From: Croceicoccus estronivorus
GTDB taxonomy: Bacteria > Pseudomonadota > Alphaproteobacteria > Sphingomonadales > Sphingomonadaceae
NCBI RefSeq assembly: GCF_001625325.1
Contig: NZ_JRQQ01000006.1
Location: forward strand, 124,001 to 188,000
DNA length: 64,000 nucleotides
Direction: 5' to 3'
Numbering within the stretch: position 1 is the stretch's first letter; every line of letters starts with the position of its first letter. A program made the translations under genes and the position numbers. The notes beneath the pieces are model-generated. The model did not search any database and was not told the origin of the DNA. It was given only the letters and a program-made list of their open reading frames with translations. Below are positions 26,737-35,045 of this stretch, piece by piece.

Positions 26737-28467
26737 GTGTACGATCTCGTAATTCTGAATGGCTTCGTCATCGACGGAACGGGCGTTTCGCGCAGGCAAG
26801 CCGATGTCGCGATCAGGGATGGACGCATTGTCGGCATTGGCCGTTTCGCCCGATCCGAAGCACGGCGGTCCATCGATGCCGAAGGACACGTAGTGGCGCC
26901 CGGCATCATTGATGCGCACACGCATTATGATCCGCAACTCACATTCGAGCCCTACGGCACTTCGTCATGCTTTCATGGCGTAACCAGCGTCGTCACCGGC
27001 AATTGCGGTTTTGCCATGTCCCCGACCCGGGCCGCCGACCGCAAGTACATGAGTTCCATCTTCACCAGAGTGGAGGAGATTGGCGCGAATGCCATGGCGG
27101 CCATTGCCTGGGATTTTGAGACCTTTCCGGAATACCTTGCCGCTCGCACGGGAAAGATCGGCATCAATGCCGCATTCTATATCGGGCATTCGAATATCAG
27201 ACGCTGGGTGCTGGGCGATGAGAGCAATCAGCGCGCCGCGACCGATGATGAAGTGGCGGAAATGCGCATGATCGTGCGCGATGCGATGGCAGCCGGGGCC
27301 GCAGGCCTTTCTTCCTCGCACTCGCCCACCGACCTCGACATGGAGGATCGCCCCGTACCAAGCCGCCTTTCATCACGTCAGGAATTACTGGCTCTTGCAG
27401 ACGAAGTGGGGCGGGCGAACAAAGGGACGATAGGCTACCTTCCCTTGAGCGCCATGGGCGGTCTTTCGGCCGAGGACGGGGAACTGCTGGTGGAAATGGC
27501 ACTCGCCAGCCGACGGCCGATTATCATCCAGGGACTGGGTGCGCGCAGCAAGGTCGAAGCTCCAACCGCAACCTGGCCTGAATCGGAAAAATACCTAGAG
27601 AGTTGCCGCCAGCGGGGGGCTGCGGTCTATTCGCTGCTGATCTCTCGCCCGTTCAATCGCCCCGTCTGCCTGGCCAGAAATACCAGCATGTACGAAGGTG
27701 TCCCCGCATTTCACCGCCTGTTCAAGACAGACAGTCTTGCAGAACGGATGGCAATGCTGCGCGATCCTGCCTACCGCGATGAAATCCGGTACGCCGTCGA
27801 AAACCCGAATTCCGATCCGGCCAAGGGTTCCAACACTCCGCCCCCGGCATTCAACCTCATGCTGGTGGGCAAGACCAGGCGTCCGGACAACGCCGTACTT
27901 GAGGGTCGGCGCTTGACGGAAATTGCGGAAGAACGCGGTTGCGCTCCGATGGACGTCATGGCGGACCTTGCCCTGTCCGAAGATCTCGAGACAGAATTCA
28001 TCTGGAACACCGAAACCGACGAGTGGCGGGAGGGCACTTTCCTCGCGTCCCGCCATCCGCAAATGATTATCGGAACATCGGACGGCGGCGCGCACCTTGG
28101 CCGCGACGACAATGCCGAATTCACATCCTATTTCTTCAAGTACTGGGTGCGCGAATGGGGCAAATGGAGCTTGGAAGAGGCCATTCGCGAGTTCACGATG
28201 TTGCCCGCCAAGATACTCGGTTTCAATGATCGCGGGATCATTGCCGAAGGCTATGCCGCCGATATCATGATTTTCGATCCCGAGACCATCGGCCCCGACA
28301 TCAAGGTTATCGCCCATGATCTGCCGGGCGGCGATTCACGATGGACGAGCCGCCCCAAAGGCGTGAAGGCAACGATCGTCAACGGTGTACCCATCGTGCT
28401 GGACGGCCGGTTGCTGGACGATTGCGGATTACCGGGACACGTGCTGCGGCCCGGGGTGTCGCTATAA
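26737..28467 (+). CDS. D-aminoacylase-type amidohydrolase
   Basis: A 576-residue member of the N-acyl-D-amino-acid deacylase group. Metal ligands appear in APGIIDAHTHYDPQ (about 53-66), with Cys in TGNCGF (about 86-91) and Asp in TSDGGAHLG (about 447-455). The N-terminal beta-sandwich start DLVILNGFVIDGTG is typical. It starts at GTG, 25 bases after the MBL-fold gene. It hydrolyses an amide or related C-N bond with zinc; many sphingomonad members are catabolic and not truly specific for D-amino acids. It ends 53 bases from the convergent LysR gene. Confidence 0.9.
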   Translation: MYDLVILNGFVIDGTGVSRRQADVAIRDGRIVGIGRFARSEARRSIDAEGHVVAPGIIDAHTHYDPQLTFEPYGTSSCFHGVTSVVTGNCGFAMSPTRAADRKYMSSIFTRVEEIGANAMAAIAWDFETFPEYLAARTGKIGINAAFYIGHSNIRRWVLGDESNQRAATDDEVAEMRMIVRDAMAAGAAGLSSSHSPTDLDMEDRPVPSRLSSRQELLALADEVGRANKGTIGYLPLSAMGGLSAEDGELLVEMALASRRPIIIQGLGARSKVEAPTATWPESEKYLESCRQRGAAVYSLLISRPFNRPVCLARNTSMYEGVPAFHRLFKTDSLAERMAMLRDPAYRDEIRYAVENPNSDPAKGSNTPPPAFNLMLVGKTRRPDNAVLEGRRLTEIAEERGCAPMDVMADLALSEDLETEFIWNTETDEWREGTFLASRHPQMIIGTSDGGAHLGRDDNAEFTSYFFKYWVREWGKWSLEEAIREFTMLPAKILGFNDRGIIAEGYAADIMIFDPETIGPDIKVIAHDLPGGDSRWTSRPKGVKATIVNGVPIVLDGRLLDDCGLPGHVLRPGVSL

Positions 28468-28520
28468 TCGGCGGAGGCGCCAACGCGCCCAGGCAGGGCG
28501 AATGCGGGCTGACAGCAAAA

Positions 28521-29405
28521 TCAGCAGGCCTCGCCGCACTCTCTCAACAAACGCACCGCCTCCTCCTCCACTGCAAGCGCGGCAGGCGAAGGCCTGCGAT
28601 TGCGGCGGCGGACGATACCGACTTCGATATCGCGGACAGGAAAATCCGCAATTGCGAGTTCCGCCAACCGTCCTTCCCGCAGTTCCTGCGCGACAAAAGC
28701 CCTCGACGTGCAGGTATAGGAGTCACTCGACAGAACGACATCTCGCAGCACATGGTGATTTTCACAGGCGAAAACGCCCGAATCCCCTCCCAGGCCTGGC
28801 AAGTGAATCACTTGCGCCGCAGCCGGCCAGGGCGCCAGGTCGGCAATGGTGAGGCCATCTCGACCGGCCAGGGGATGACCGCCCCGAACGACTACCGACA
28901 TCGGTAAGTTGGCTATGCCGCGGACATCGAAATCGATGAGAATGTCCGGCTCTCCCGAGTTTGCCAGCAAGAGTTCGAGTTTGTCTTCGGCCAGGTCCGT
29001 CAGCAGCGCGCTGCGCGTCTTGATCGTGGTGCGCAATTTCAATGTCGGGCGCGTGGCGAGCATTCGCTGCCCCAGCAGCGGCAGGATGAGACTGGCCAGG
29101 AGCGGTCCCACCCCGATCACGACTTCACCTGCGTCGCCGACCGCGTGGGAAACGAGACTTTCTTCAAGCTCGCGGGTCGAAGCGATAATGGCCTGCGCCC
29201 GTTCGACCACCATCCGGCCCGCCGGCGTCGGCACAACGCCGCGCCGGCGTCTTTCGAACAGCCGCACGCCATGCCGGGCTTCGAATGCCGCAATGCTGCG
29301 GCTGAGCGCAGGTTGCGTCAGGAAAACCTCTTCAGCAGCACGGGAAAAGCTGCCTGTGCGTGCGACTGCGACGATGTGGTGGAGGCGTGAAAACTCCATA
29401 GACAT
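28521..29405 (-). CDS. LysR-family transcriptional regulator
   Basis: A 294-residue LysR regulator: N-terminal winged helix (FSRLHHIVAVARTGSFSRAA, then FLTQPALSRSIAAFE) and a C-terminal effector-binding domain. Starts at 29405 (MSMEF) or 29399 (MEF); both lie just after AGCAGG. It diverges from a TBDR at 29621. A motif shared with two other promoters (29433-29446) is only 28 bases upstream of this gene, the usual place for LysR autoregulation. It is the best candidate for the regulator of the 28.5-45 kb gene set; this is inference. Confidence 0.92.
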   Translation of the reverse strand: MSMEFSRLHHIVAVARTGSFSRAAEEVFLTQPALSRSIAAFEARHGVRLFERRRRGVVPTPAGRMVVERAQAIIASTRELEESLVSHAVGDAGEVVIGVGPLLASLILPLLGQRMLATRPTLKLRTTIKTRSALLTDLAEDKLELLLANSGEPDILIDFDVRGIANLPMSVVVRGGHPLAGRDGLTIADLAPWPAAAQVIHLPGLGGDSGVFACENHHVLRDVVLSSDSYTCTSRAFVAQELREGRLAELAIADFPVRDIEVGIVRRRNRRPSPAALAVEEEAVRLLRECGEAC

Positions 29406-29432
29406 TACCTGCTGTAATAGTTTCGAACAACA

Positions 29433-29446
29433 ATATGCATTAGACG
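29433..29446 (+). promoter_or_regulatory. Candidate operator ATATGCATTRGACG, copy 1
   Basis: ATATGCATTAGACG lies between the LysR and TBDR genes. The same 14 bases occur exactly on the opposite strand at 45016-45029 upstream of the MFS gene, and with one mismatch at 39635-39648 upstream of the monooxygenase. Flanks also agree with the 39635 copy (CAAT before ATGCATT, CAG after). The core ATGCAT is self-complementary, as expected for a dimeric repressor or activator. Confidence 0.55.
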
Positions 29447-29538
29447 TCAGCAATGCACCAGGTAATGTTCGTTGTCACTAGGTGAGTGAATACAGGGGCC
29501 GGAAAAGATTCGGGTGCGAATTTCTCGTGTCTGAAAAA

Positions 29539-29569
29539 ATTCTATCTGAATAAATTTACTCAATAGAAT
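29539..29569. promoter_or_regulatory. Inverted repeat in the TBDR leader
   Basis: ATTCTAT (29539-29545) and ATAGAAT (29563-29569) are perfect inverted arms with a 17-base AT-rich spacer. They end about 50 bases before the TBDR start. An operator or overlapping promoter is possible; function is unproven. Confidence 0.35.
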
Positions 29570-29620
29570 CAATTCACAAGATTAAATTATAACAATCGAA
29601 TAAGTTTGGGAGAAATTTTC

Positions 29621-31939
29621 ATGAGAACGAGAGTTTATCCGCTCTTCGGCATTGCCATGCTTACTTTGGCCAGCGGCGCTCATGCTCAAACGGATAATGG
29701 GCCGGAACAGAATTCCGCCACATCCACCAAGGGGCTTGAGGACATCATCGTCACTGCCCGCCGTACATCTGAATCCATGCAGAACGTGCCTGTCGCCGTT
29801 ACCGCTCTCTCCGGCGACTTCCTTGATCGCCAGAACATTGTCGACAGCACGTCCCTCACCCAACTTGCCCCCTCGCTGACCGTTCTGCCGACGCCGAACA
29901 GTCAGTCCGCCGGGACAGTCTATATCCGCGGGATGGGCAACCACGAGCCTTCGTCGGTATCGGAACAGGGCGTGGGGATCTATCTCGACGGGGTTTATCT
30001 TGCCCGCTCGTCTGGTGCGCTATTCGACCTCGTCAGCCTCGAACGCGTCGAGGTGCTGCGCGGACCGCAGGGCACTCTGTTTGGCCGCAACACCATTGGC
30101 GGCGCGCTTGTCCTGACATCGAAGAAGCCGGCAGACGAAATGGGCGGCGAAGTCAAACTCGGCTATGGCCGTTACAACGACTGGTTCGTGCGCGGCAAAA
30201 TCGACACCGGATACATCGGCAATTCCAATATCAAGGCTTCGATCAGCGCCCAGCACAGGCAGAACGACGGGTGGGTCAACAATACCCTGACTGGCGGATC
30301 CAAGGATTTCGGCTCGCTCAAGGCCAATTCCGTCTTCGCCTCGGTGGAAGGAGACTTCGGTCCGCTGACGGCGACTTACAATTTCGACTTCGATTACCGC
30401 AGCGGCACACCGACTTATTTCCAGATCACGACCGCGACCGATGACGTCATCAATTACTATAGCCAATCGCCCGACTTTGGCGGCGCACCATTCCTGTATG
30501 GTCCCGATCGGCTTCAGGATGTCCAGGGCACCGGGTTCGTCGATCAGAACGGCAAGACACGCTTCAATTCCTACTCGCGAATTTCAGGCCACTCGCTGAC
30601 GCTCAATTATGAAGCAAGCGATGCGCTGACGATCAAGTCGATCACCAGCTACCGCCGTTTCCTCCAGAATACGATTGCCGACCTCAGCGGCAATGGCGAA
30701 CTGCTGGGCGTAACGCTCGACCCTGTCACATACGATGTGGACGGCATCAATGTCGTAGTGCCGTACAAAGGGAACCTCGCCCCGCAACGCCAGCATCAGT
30801 TCAGTCAGGAACTGCAGTTCCTCGGATCGTCCGGCGATCTCAAATACCTGGGCGGCCTCTATTATTTCCACGAGAAGTCGTTTGAATCCAACCGCCAGGC
30901 GCTCACTTTCGTACTCGAAGGCGGCGATGCGGGGCTGAACCTCTATCCTCTCCAGGCGTTTGGCGGCACATCGGAATCGAAGGCAGTCTTCGGCCAGGTC
31001 AGCTGGACTCCATCCTCTCTCGATCAGAAGCTCGAACTCACATTGGGCGGACGCTACACGGAGGACAAGAAGACCATCCGGCTGACTGGCGATGTCAGTC
31101 CCGAACTGCGCGGCAAAGTGAAATTCGACAACTTCTCCTGGCTCGCATCGCTTTCATACAAATTCACGCCGGGGGTCATGGCCTACATGCGGTTCTCTAC
31201 CGGCTACCGTTCCGGCGGGTTCAATCCTCGCACATCCACGCTCAACCCGTTCGAACCGGAAAAGGCCAAGGTCTATGAAGCAGGCCTCAAGTCCGAATTC
31301 CTCGACCGGCGCCTGCGCTTCAACCTGGCCGCCTATATTACCGACTATGACAATCTGCAGGTTCAGCAATTCGCTGCAGGCTCGGGCGGCGCGACATCCC
31401 TGACTGTCAATGCAGGCAAAGTGCAGCTGAAGGGGTTCGAAGCGGAAATGACCGTGACTCCGATCCCCGGCCTGATATTCGACGGGTCGGTCGGTTACAC
31501 CGATACGAAGTACAAACAGTTCCTGTTCCGCGATCCCGCGACGGATACCGTAAGCGATGTCGCAGATCAGGCAAAGCCGGTCTATACTCCCAAATGGACC
31601 CTGCATCTGGGCGGCGAATATTCCCAGCCCATCGGCGATGCGACCATGCGAATGCGGGTCGATTATTCACACCGGACGCAAGTCTATTTCAACGCTCTCA
31701 ATATCACCGCGCCGTTCAATGAAGAGATCAGGTCGCCGGCCGATGATAACGTGAAAGCACGCCTGTCAGTCGAAGGAATCGACCTGGGCGGGTCGAAGCT
31801 CGATGTCGGCATCTGGGGAGACAACCTGACCAATCAGAAGAACATCCTTTACGGTATCGACTTCGGATCGCTCGGCTTTGCCGGGGCAACTTTCAAGAAG
31901 CCCCGTACCTACGGTATCGACGCCAAGGTGAGCTTCTGA
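29621..31939 (+). CDS. TonB-dependent outer-membrane receptor 2
   Basis: A 772-residue receptor starting at ATG 29621 with GGGAGAAA 5-6 bases upstream; an earlier in-frame TTG includes that ribosome site and is rejected. Signal peptide about 1-23 (ends AHAQ), TonB-box region GLEDIIVTARRTSESMQNVP (about 38-57), plug motif VEVLRGPQGTLFGRNTIGGA, and a C-terminal barrel strand ending in VSF. It diverges from the LysR gene and precedes the isomerase-sulfotransferase operon, so it is the likely uptake gate for that pathway. A hairpin follows at 31990. Confidence 0.94.
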   Translation: MRTRVYPLFGIAMLTLASGAHAQTDNGPEQNSATSTKGLEDIIVTARRTSESMQNVPVAVTALSGDFLDRQNIVDSTSLTQLAPSLTVLPTPNSQSAGTVYIRGMGNHEPSSVSEQGVGIYLDGVYLARSSGALFDLVSLERVEVLRGPQGTLFGRNTIGGALVLTSKKPADEMGGEVKLGYGRYNDWFVRGKIDTGYIGNSNIKASISAQHRQNDGWVNNTLTGGSKDFGSLKANSVFASVEGDFGPLTATYNFDFDYRSGTPTYFQITTATDDVINYYSQSPDFGGAPFLYGPDRLQDVQGTGFVDQNGKTRFNSYSRISGHSLTLNYEASDALTIKSITSYRRFLQNTIADLSGNGELLGVTLDPVTYDVDGINVVVPYKGNLAPQRQHQFSQELQFLGSSGDLKYLGGLYYFHEKSFESNRQALTFVLEGGDAGLNLYPLQAFGGTSESKAVFGQVSWTPSSLDQKLELTLGGRYTEDKKTIRLTGDVSPELRGKVKFDNFSWLASLSYKFTPGVMAYMRFSTGYRSGGFNPRTSTLNPFEPEKAKVYEAGLKSEFLDRRLRFNLAAYITDYDNLQVQQFAAGSGGATSLTVNAGKVQLKGFEAEMTVTPIPGLIFDGSVGYTDTKYKQFLFRDPATDTVSDVADQAKPVYTPKWTLHLGGEYSQPIGDATMRMRVDYSHRTQVYFNALNITAPFNEEIRSPADDNVKARLSVEGIDLGGSKLDVGIWGDNLTNQKNILYGIDFGSLGFAGATFKKPRTYGIDAKVSF

Positions 31940-31989
31940 CGGCGCATCGCAGGGGTCTTTCCACGTCCTGAGGGGAACCCCTGCCACAA

Positions 31990-32015
31990 GGGCCGGATCG
32001 GGAATTGTCCGGCCC
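31990..32015 (+). terminator. Hairpin after TonB receptor 2
   Basis: GGGCCGGA (31990-31997) pairs perfectly with TCCGGCCC (32008-32015) around a 10-base loop, followed by GTTCT. A second, longer-looped inverted repeat, GCAGGGGT and ACCCCTGC, lies just before it. It may attenuate rather than fully stop transcription into the downstream isomerase gene. Confidence 0.5.
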
Positions 32016-32125
32016 GTTCTAGATGACCGGAAGCCTGACCGATGTCGTTGCAACACGACAGGCGGCCAAACACGTTGGACATTGCTGCCCGACCGCAGCC
32101 AAATGAATACCGATTGGGAGATGTC

Positions 32126-32926
32126 ATGCATCCGCGCATTTCGATCAACACGATCAGCACGCTGACGTGGCCGTTGGCCGACGATCTCGCGATGCTGCGC
32201 CGCCTTGGAGCAAAGCGGATCGGCTTCCCGCTGATGAAGATCGAAAACGATATTGCCGGCGGCATTGCCGCGATCCGGCAGGCAGGCCTCGAAGTCACTT
32301 GCGTGGCCGCCTTGGATGCAACGGCGAGCCTGCTCGGTGAAGGGGAAGCCATGACGGTACTCGCCCCCTCGATCGACGCTACCGCACAGGCGGGCTGTTC
32401 GCTGTGTTATTTCACATCGGGGCGGACTCCGCCGCGCATGTCGACCGACGCCGCATGCACAGCACTCACCTCCGTACTTCCGGAAGTCGCGGCCTACGCT
32501 GAACGGCAAGGGGTGCGTCTGGCCGTCGAAAACAATTCGATCACCAACCGCAATATCGGCTTCGTTCATACGCTGCCCGATGCGTTCAGGCTATGCGGGG
32601 AGGCCGGCATCAGCCTCTGCCTCGAGTTGCAGAACTGCTGGTACGAGCGCGATCTGCCGCGGCTGTTTCGCGAAAACATGCATCACATCGCGCAAGTTCA
32701 GGTGAGTGATTTCATGGTCGGTGAGGAACTGAGGCTCAATCGCCGCGCACTGGGCGACGGTACGATGCCGTTGGCCTGGCTGATCACGGAACTGCTCGAG
32801 GCGGGATATGCGGGTGTGTTCGATATCGAGATCATCGGGCCCAGCGTCGACGCGGAAGGTCCGGAAATAGCACTTCAGCGCAGCATCGACTGGCTGAACA
32901 ACCTGCTGATGGAGCGAGGCGCATGA
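32126..32926 (+). CDS. Xylose-isomerase-like TIM-barrel protein (sugar phosphate isomerase/epimerase family)
   Basis: A 266-residue AP_endonuc_2-type TIM barrel. The start is set at ATG 32126, which has GGGAGATG upstream; an open frame from 32042 has none. Candidate metal ligands lie on strand ends: Glu in LAVENNS, Glu/Gln in CLELQNCW, His/Gln in HIAQVQVSD, and Glu in VFDIEIIG. Such proteins isomerise or epimerise hydroxyketones or sugars with a divalent metal. The stop overlaps the sulfotransferase ATG, so this opens a four-gene coupled operon. Confidence 0.85.
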   Translation: MHPRISINTISTLTWPLADDLAMLRRLGAKRIGFPLMKIENDIAGGIAAIRQAGLEVTCVAALDATASLLGEGEAMTVLAPSIDATAQAGCSLCYFTSGRTPPRMSTDAACTALTSVLPEVAAYAERQGVRLAVENNSITNRNIGFVHTLPDAFRLCGEAGISLCLELQNCWYERDLPRLFRENMHHIAQVQVSDFMVGEELRLNRRALGDGTMPLAWLITELLEAGYAGVFDIEIIGPSVDAEGPEIALQRSIDWLNNLLMERGA

Positions 32927-34095
32927 CTGTCGAATATCCTTCCGCCAAAGAACTCATGGACCGGGCCAGCGAACAGACCGGTCTGGATGATTTCGGTGAA
33001 CCGACTTTCCTCGAAGGGCTGGACGTCATGCGCGAAAGCCTTGCGGCCGACGTGCCATATGGCCCTGCCGACCGGGAAAAGGCGATCAACCTGATTGTCC
33101 GCCGCCTTGCCAATCGCTTGCAGATCGAAGCCTGGTTTGCCGCACATCCCGGGGCGGAAAACGCGCCGATCGAAAATCCGATTTCCATCGTCGGATTGCC
33201 ACGCACCGGTACGACGGCACTGGGCAACATGCTTTCGCTCGAACCCCAATTCCGATCCTTGCGCGCGTGGGAGCAGGAACAGCCTTGTCCGCCGCCACGA
33301 CTGGAGGATGAAGAGCGTGATCCGCGGCGGGTAGCCTATGTGACAATGGTGGAGAACCTCCTGCGCGACGATCCGGAACAGGCGGCAATGCATTTGTGGG
33401 ACGCAGATGCTTCGGTCGAGGATACCGAAGTGCTCGGCCTCGAATTCCGGTCACAGCAGATGACAATGCCGATCTGGCGCTATCACGACTGGTGGCGGAA
33501 AGGGGACATGCGGCCCACCTTCGCCTACCATGCGCGCGTTGCCCGGCTGCTGCAATCCAGCCGCCCGCCCAATCGCTGGCTGTTCAAGGCACCGCACCAC
33601 AAGTTCCATCTGGACCATATGGTCGACGCCTATCCCGATATCCGGTTCGTCTTCACCCACCGCGACCCGGTGAAGTCGGTGCCGTCCTACGCCAGCTTCG
33701 TGGCGTCGCTCTATCCCCCTGAAGTGGTGGCCAAGATAGGCAAGGAGAAAATCGGCCGGGAGATTCATAGCCATCTCCTTACGGGAATGCACCAGGCCAT
33801 GGCCGCCCGTGAAAAGCTCGGGCCCGATCGCTTCCTCGACGTGCATCATGCCGACTTCGTTGCCCGCCCGATGGAAGAGCTGGAGCGTATCTACGACTGG
33901 CTCGGCATGGAGCTGACCAATGCCATGCGGCAGCGGTTTGAAACCTGGCGCGAGGAAAACCACTCGGGCGCACACGGCGCCCATCGTTACACCGCCGAGG
34001 AATACGGCATGTCGCCCGAGCAACTGCGCGAAGATTTCGATTTCTATATCCGCGCCCTCGACATTCCTTCCCGCCGATTAGGAGCACATGCATGA
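32923..34095 (+). CDS. Sulfotransferase-family protein (Sulfotransfer_3 type)
   Basis: A 390-residue P-loop sulfotransferase-fold protein. The phosphate-binding loop is GLPRTGTT (91-98) after strand PISIV. The 3'-phosphate region is FTHRDPVKSVPS (244-255), giving R247 and S252 as the likely PAP-contacting pair. The C-terminal LRPG-like helix of cytosolic sulfotransferases is replaced by GAHRYTAEEYGM (about 352-363). It overlaps both neighbours by ATGA. Family members in sphingomonads and mycobacteria sit in degradation clusters with no proven sulfated product, so the real chemistry here is open. Confidence 0.88.
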   Translation: MTVEYPSAKELMDRASEQTGLDDFGEPTFLEGLDVMRESLAADVPYGPADREKAINLIVRRLANRLQIEAWFAAHPGAENAPIENPISIVGLPRTGTTALGNMLSLEPQFRSLRAWEQEQPCPPPRLEDEERDPRRVAYVTMVENLLRDDPEQAAMHLWDADASVEDTEVLGLEFRSQQMTMPIWRYHDWWRKGDMRPTFAYHARVARLLQSSRPPNRWLFKAPHHKFHLDHMVDAYPDIRFVFTHRDPVKSVPSYASFVASLYPPEVVAKIGKEKIGREIHSHLLTGMHQAMAAREKLGPDRFLDVHHADFVARPMEELERIYDWLGMELTNAMRQRFETWREENHSGAHGAHRYTAEEYGMSPEQLREDFDFYIRALDIPSRRLGAHA

Positions 34096-35045
34096 TTGAA
34101 GGACGCAAGATCCTGATTACCGGGCCTGCCGGGCAGATTGCCTTCCCAATGGCTCGCGAACTGGCAAAGCACAACGAGGTATGGGGTATTGCCCGCTTCA
34201 GCGATCCCGCCAGCCGGCAGGAAGTGGAAGCCGCGGGAATCCGGACACTGGCGATCGACATCGCTGATCCCGATTTCTCCGAATTGCCCAAGGATTTCAC
34301 GCATCTCCTGCATCTTGCCGCCGTCGTCCAGGGCGACGATTATGAAGCAGCGATGCGGATCAACGCGGAAGGCACGGGGCTGCTGCTGTCGCACTGCCGC
34401 AATGTCGAGGCAGCGCTCGTGATGTCGACGGTTTCGGTTTATAAACCGCACCCCGATCCCTGGCATCTGTTTCACGAAGACGATCCACTGGGCGATATCA
34501 TGCTGCCCATGGCGCCAGCCTATTCGATCGGGAAAATCGGCGAAGAAGCCGTAGCCCGCTTCTGCGCCCGTGAGTTCAATATTCCCATCACCATTGCGCG
34601 CATGGGGGCATCCTATGGCCCCCGTGGCGGCCTTCCGGTGTTCGTTATGCAGGCCTTGGCCACAGGGAAGCCCGTGACGACACGCTGGGATCCGTGCCCC
34701 TACAGCCCGATCCACGACGATGACATGCTGGCGCACGTCGGCCCTCTGCTGGAAGCAGCAAGCGTTCCGGCCACGATCGTCAACTGGGCGGGCGACGAAG
34801 CCGTCAGCATACAGCAGATCGTGGAATACGGCGCAGAACTGCTAGGGCTCGAACCTCGTATAGAAGTGGTCGAAGTACCCGGTGCTTCGATCGGTTCTGC
34901 CGTTGACGCGACCAGACGATTGGCGATCACCGGCCCATGCAAGGTCCAGTGGAAAGAGGGAATATATCGCACCCTCAAGGAGCTCTACCCCGATCGCATA
35001 AAGCCTGAACATGGCAGGCAGGAAGAGGAAACCCAACATGACTGA
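34092..35045 (+). CDS. NAD-dependent epimerase/dehydratase (extended SDR)
   Basis: A 317-residue extended short-chain dehydrogenase. The N-terminal nucleotide motif is ITGPAGQIAFPMA (about 8-20), a variant of TGxxGxxG. Catalytic Tyr/Lys are in APAYSIGKIGEE (Y-x-x-x-K), and the Ser position is in MSTVSVYKP. It overlaps the sulfotransferase by 4 bases and the next gene by 8, so production is coupled. Complete active-site residues make oxidoreductase or epimerase activity likely, unlike the epimerase-like protein at 7194. Confidence 0.9.
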   Translation: MIEGRKILITGPAGQIAFPMARELAKHNEVWGIARFSDPASRQEVEAAGIRTLAIDIADPDFSELPKDFTHLLHLAAVVQGDDYEAAMRINAEGTGLLLSHCRNVEAALVMSTVSVYKPHPDPWHLFHEDDPLGDIMLPMAPAYSIGKIGEEAVARFCAREFNIPITIARMGASYGPRGGLPVFVMQALATGKPVTTRWDPCPYSPIHDDDMLAHVGPLLEAASVPATIVNWAGDEAVSIQQIVEYGAELLGLEPRIEVVEVPGASIGSAVDATRRLAITGPCKVQWKEGIYRTLKELYPDRIKPEHGRQEEETQHD

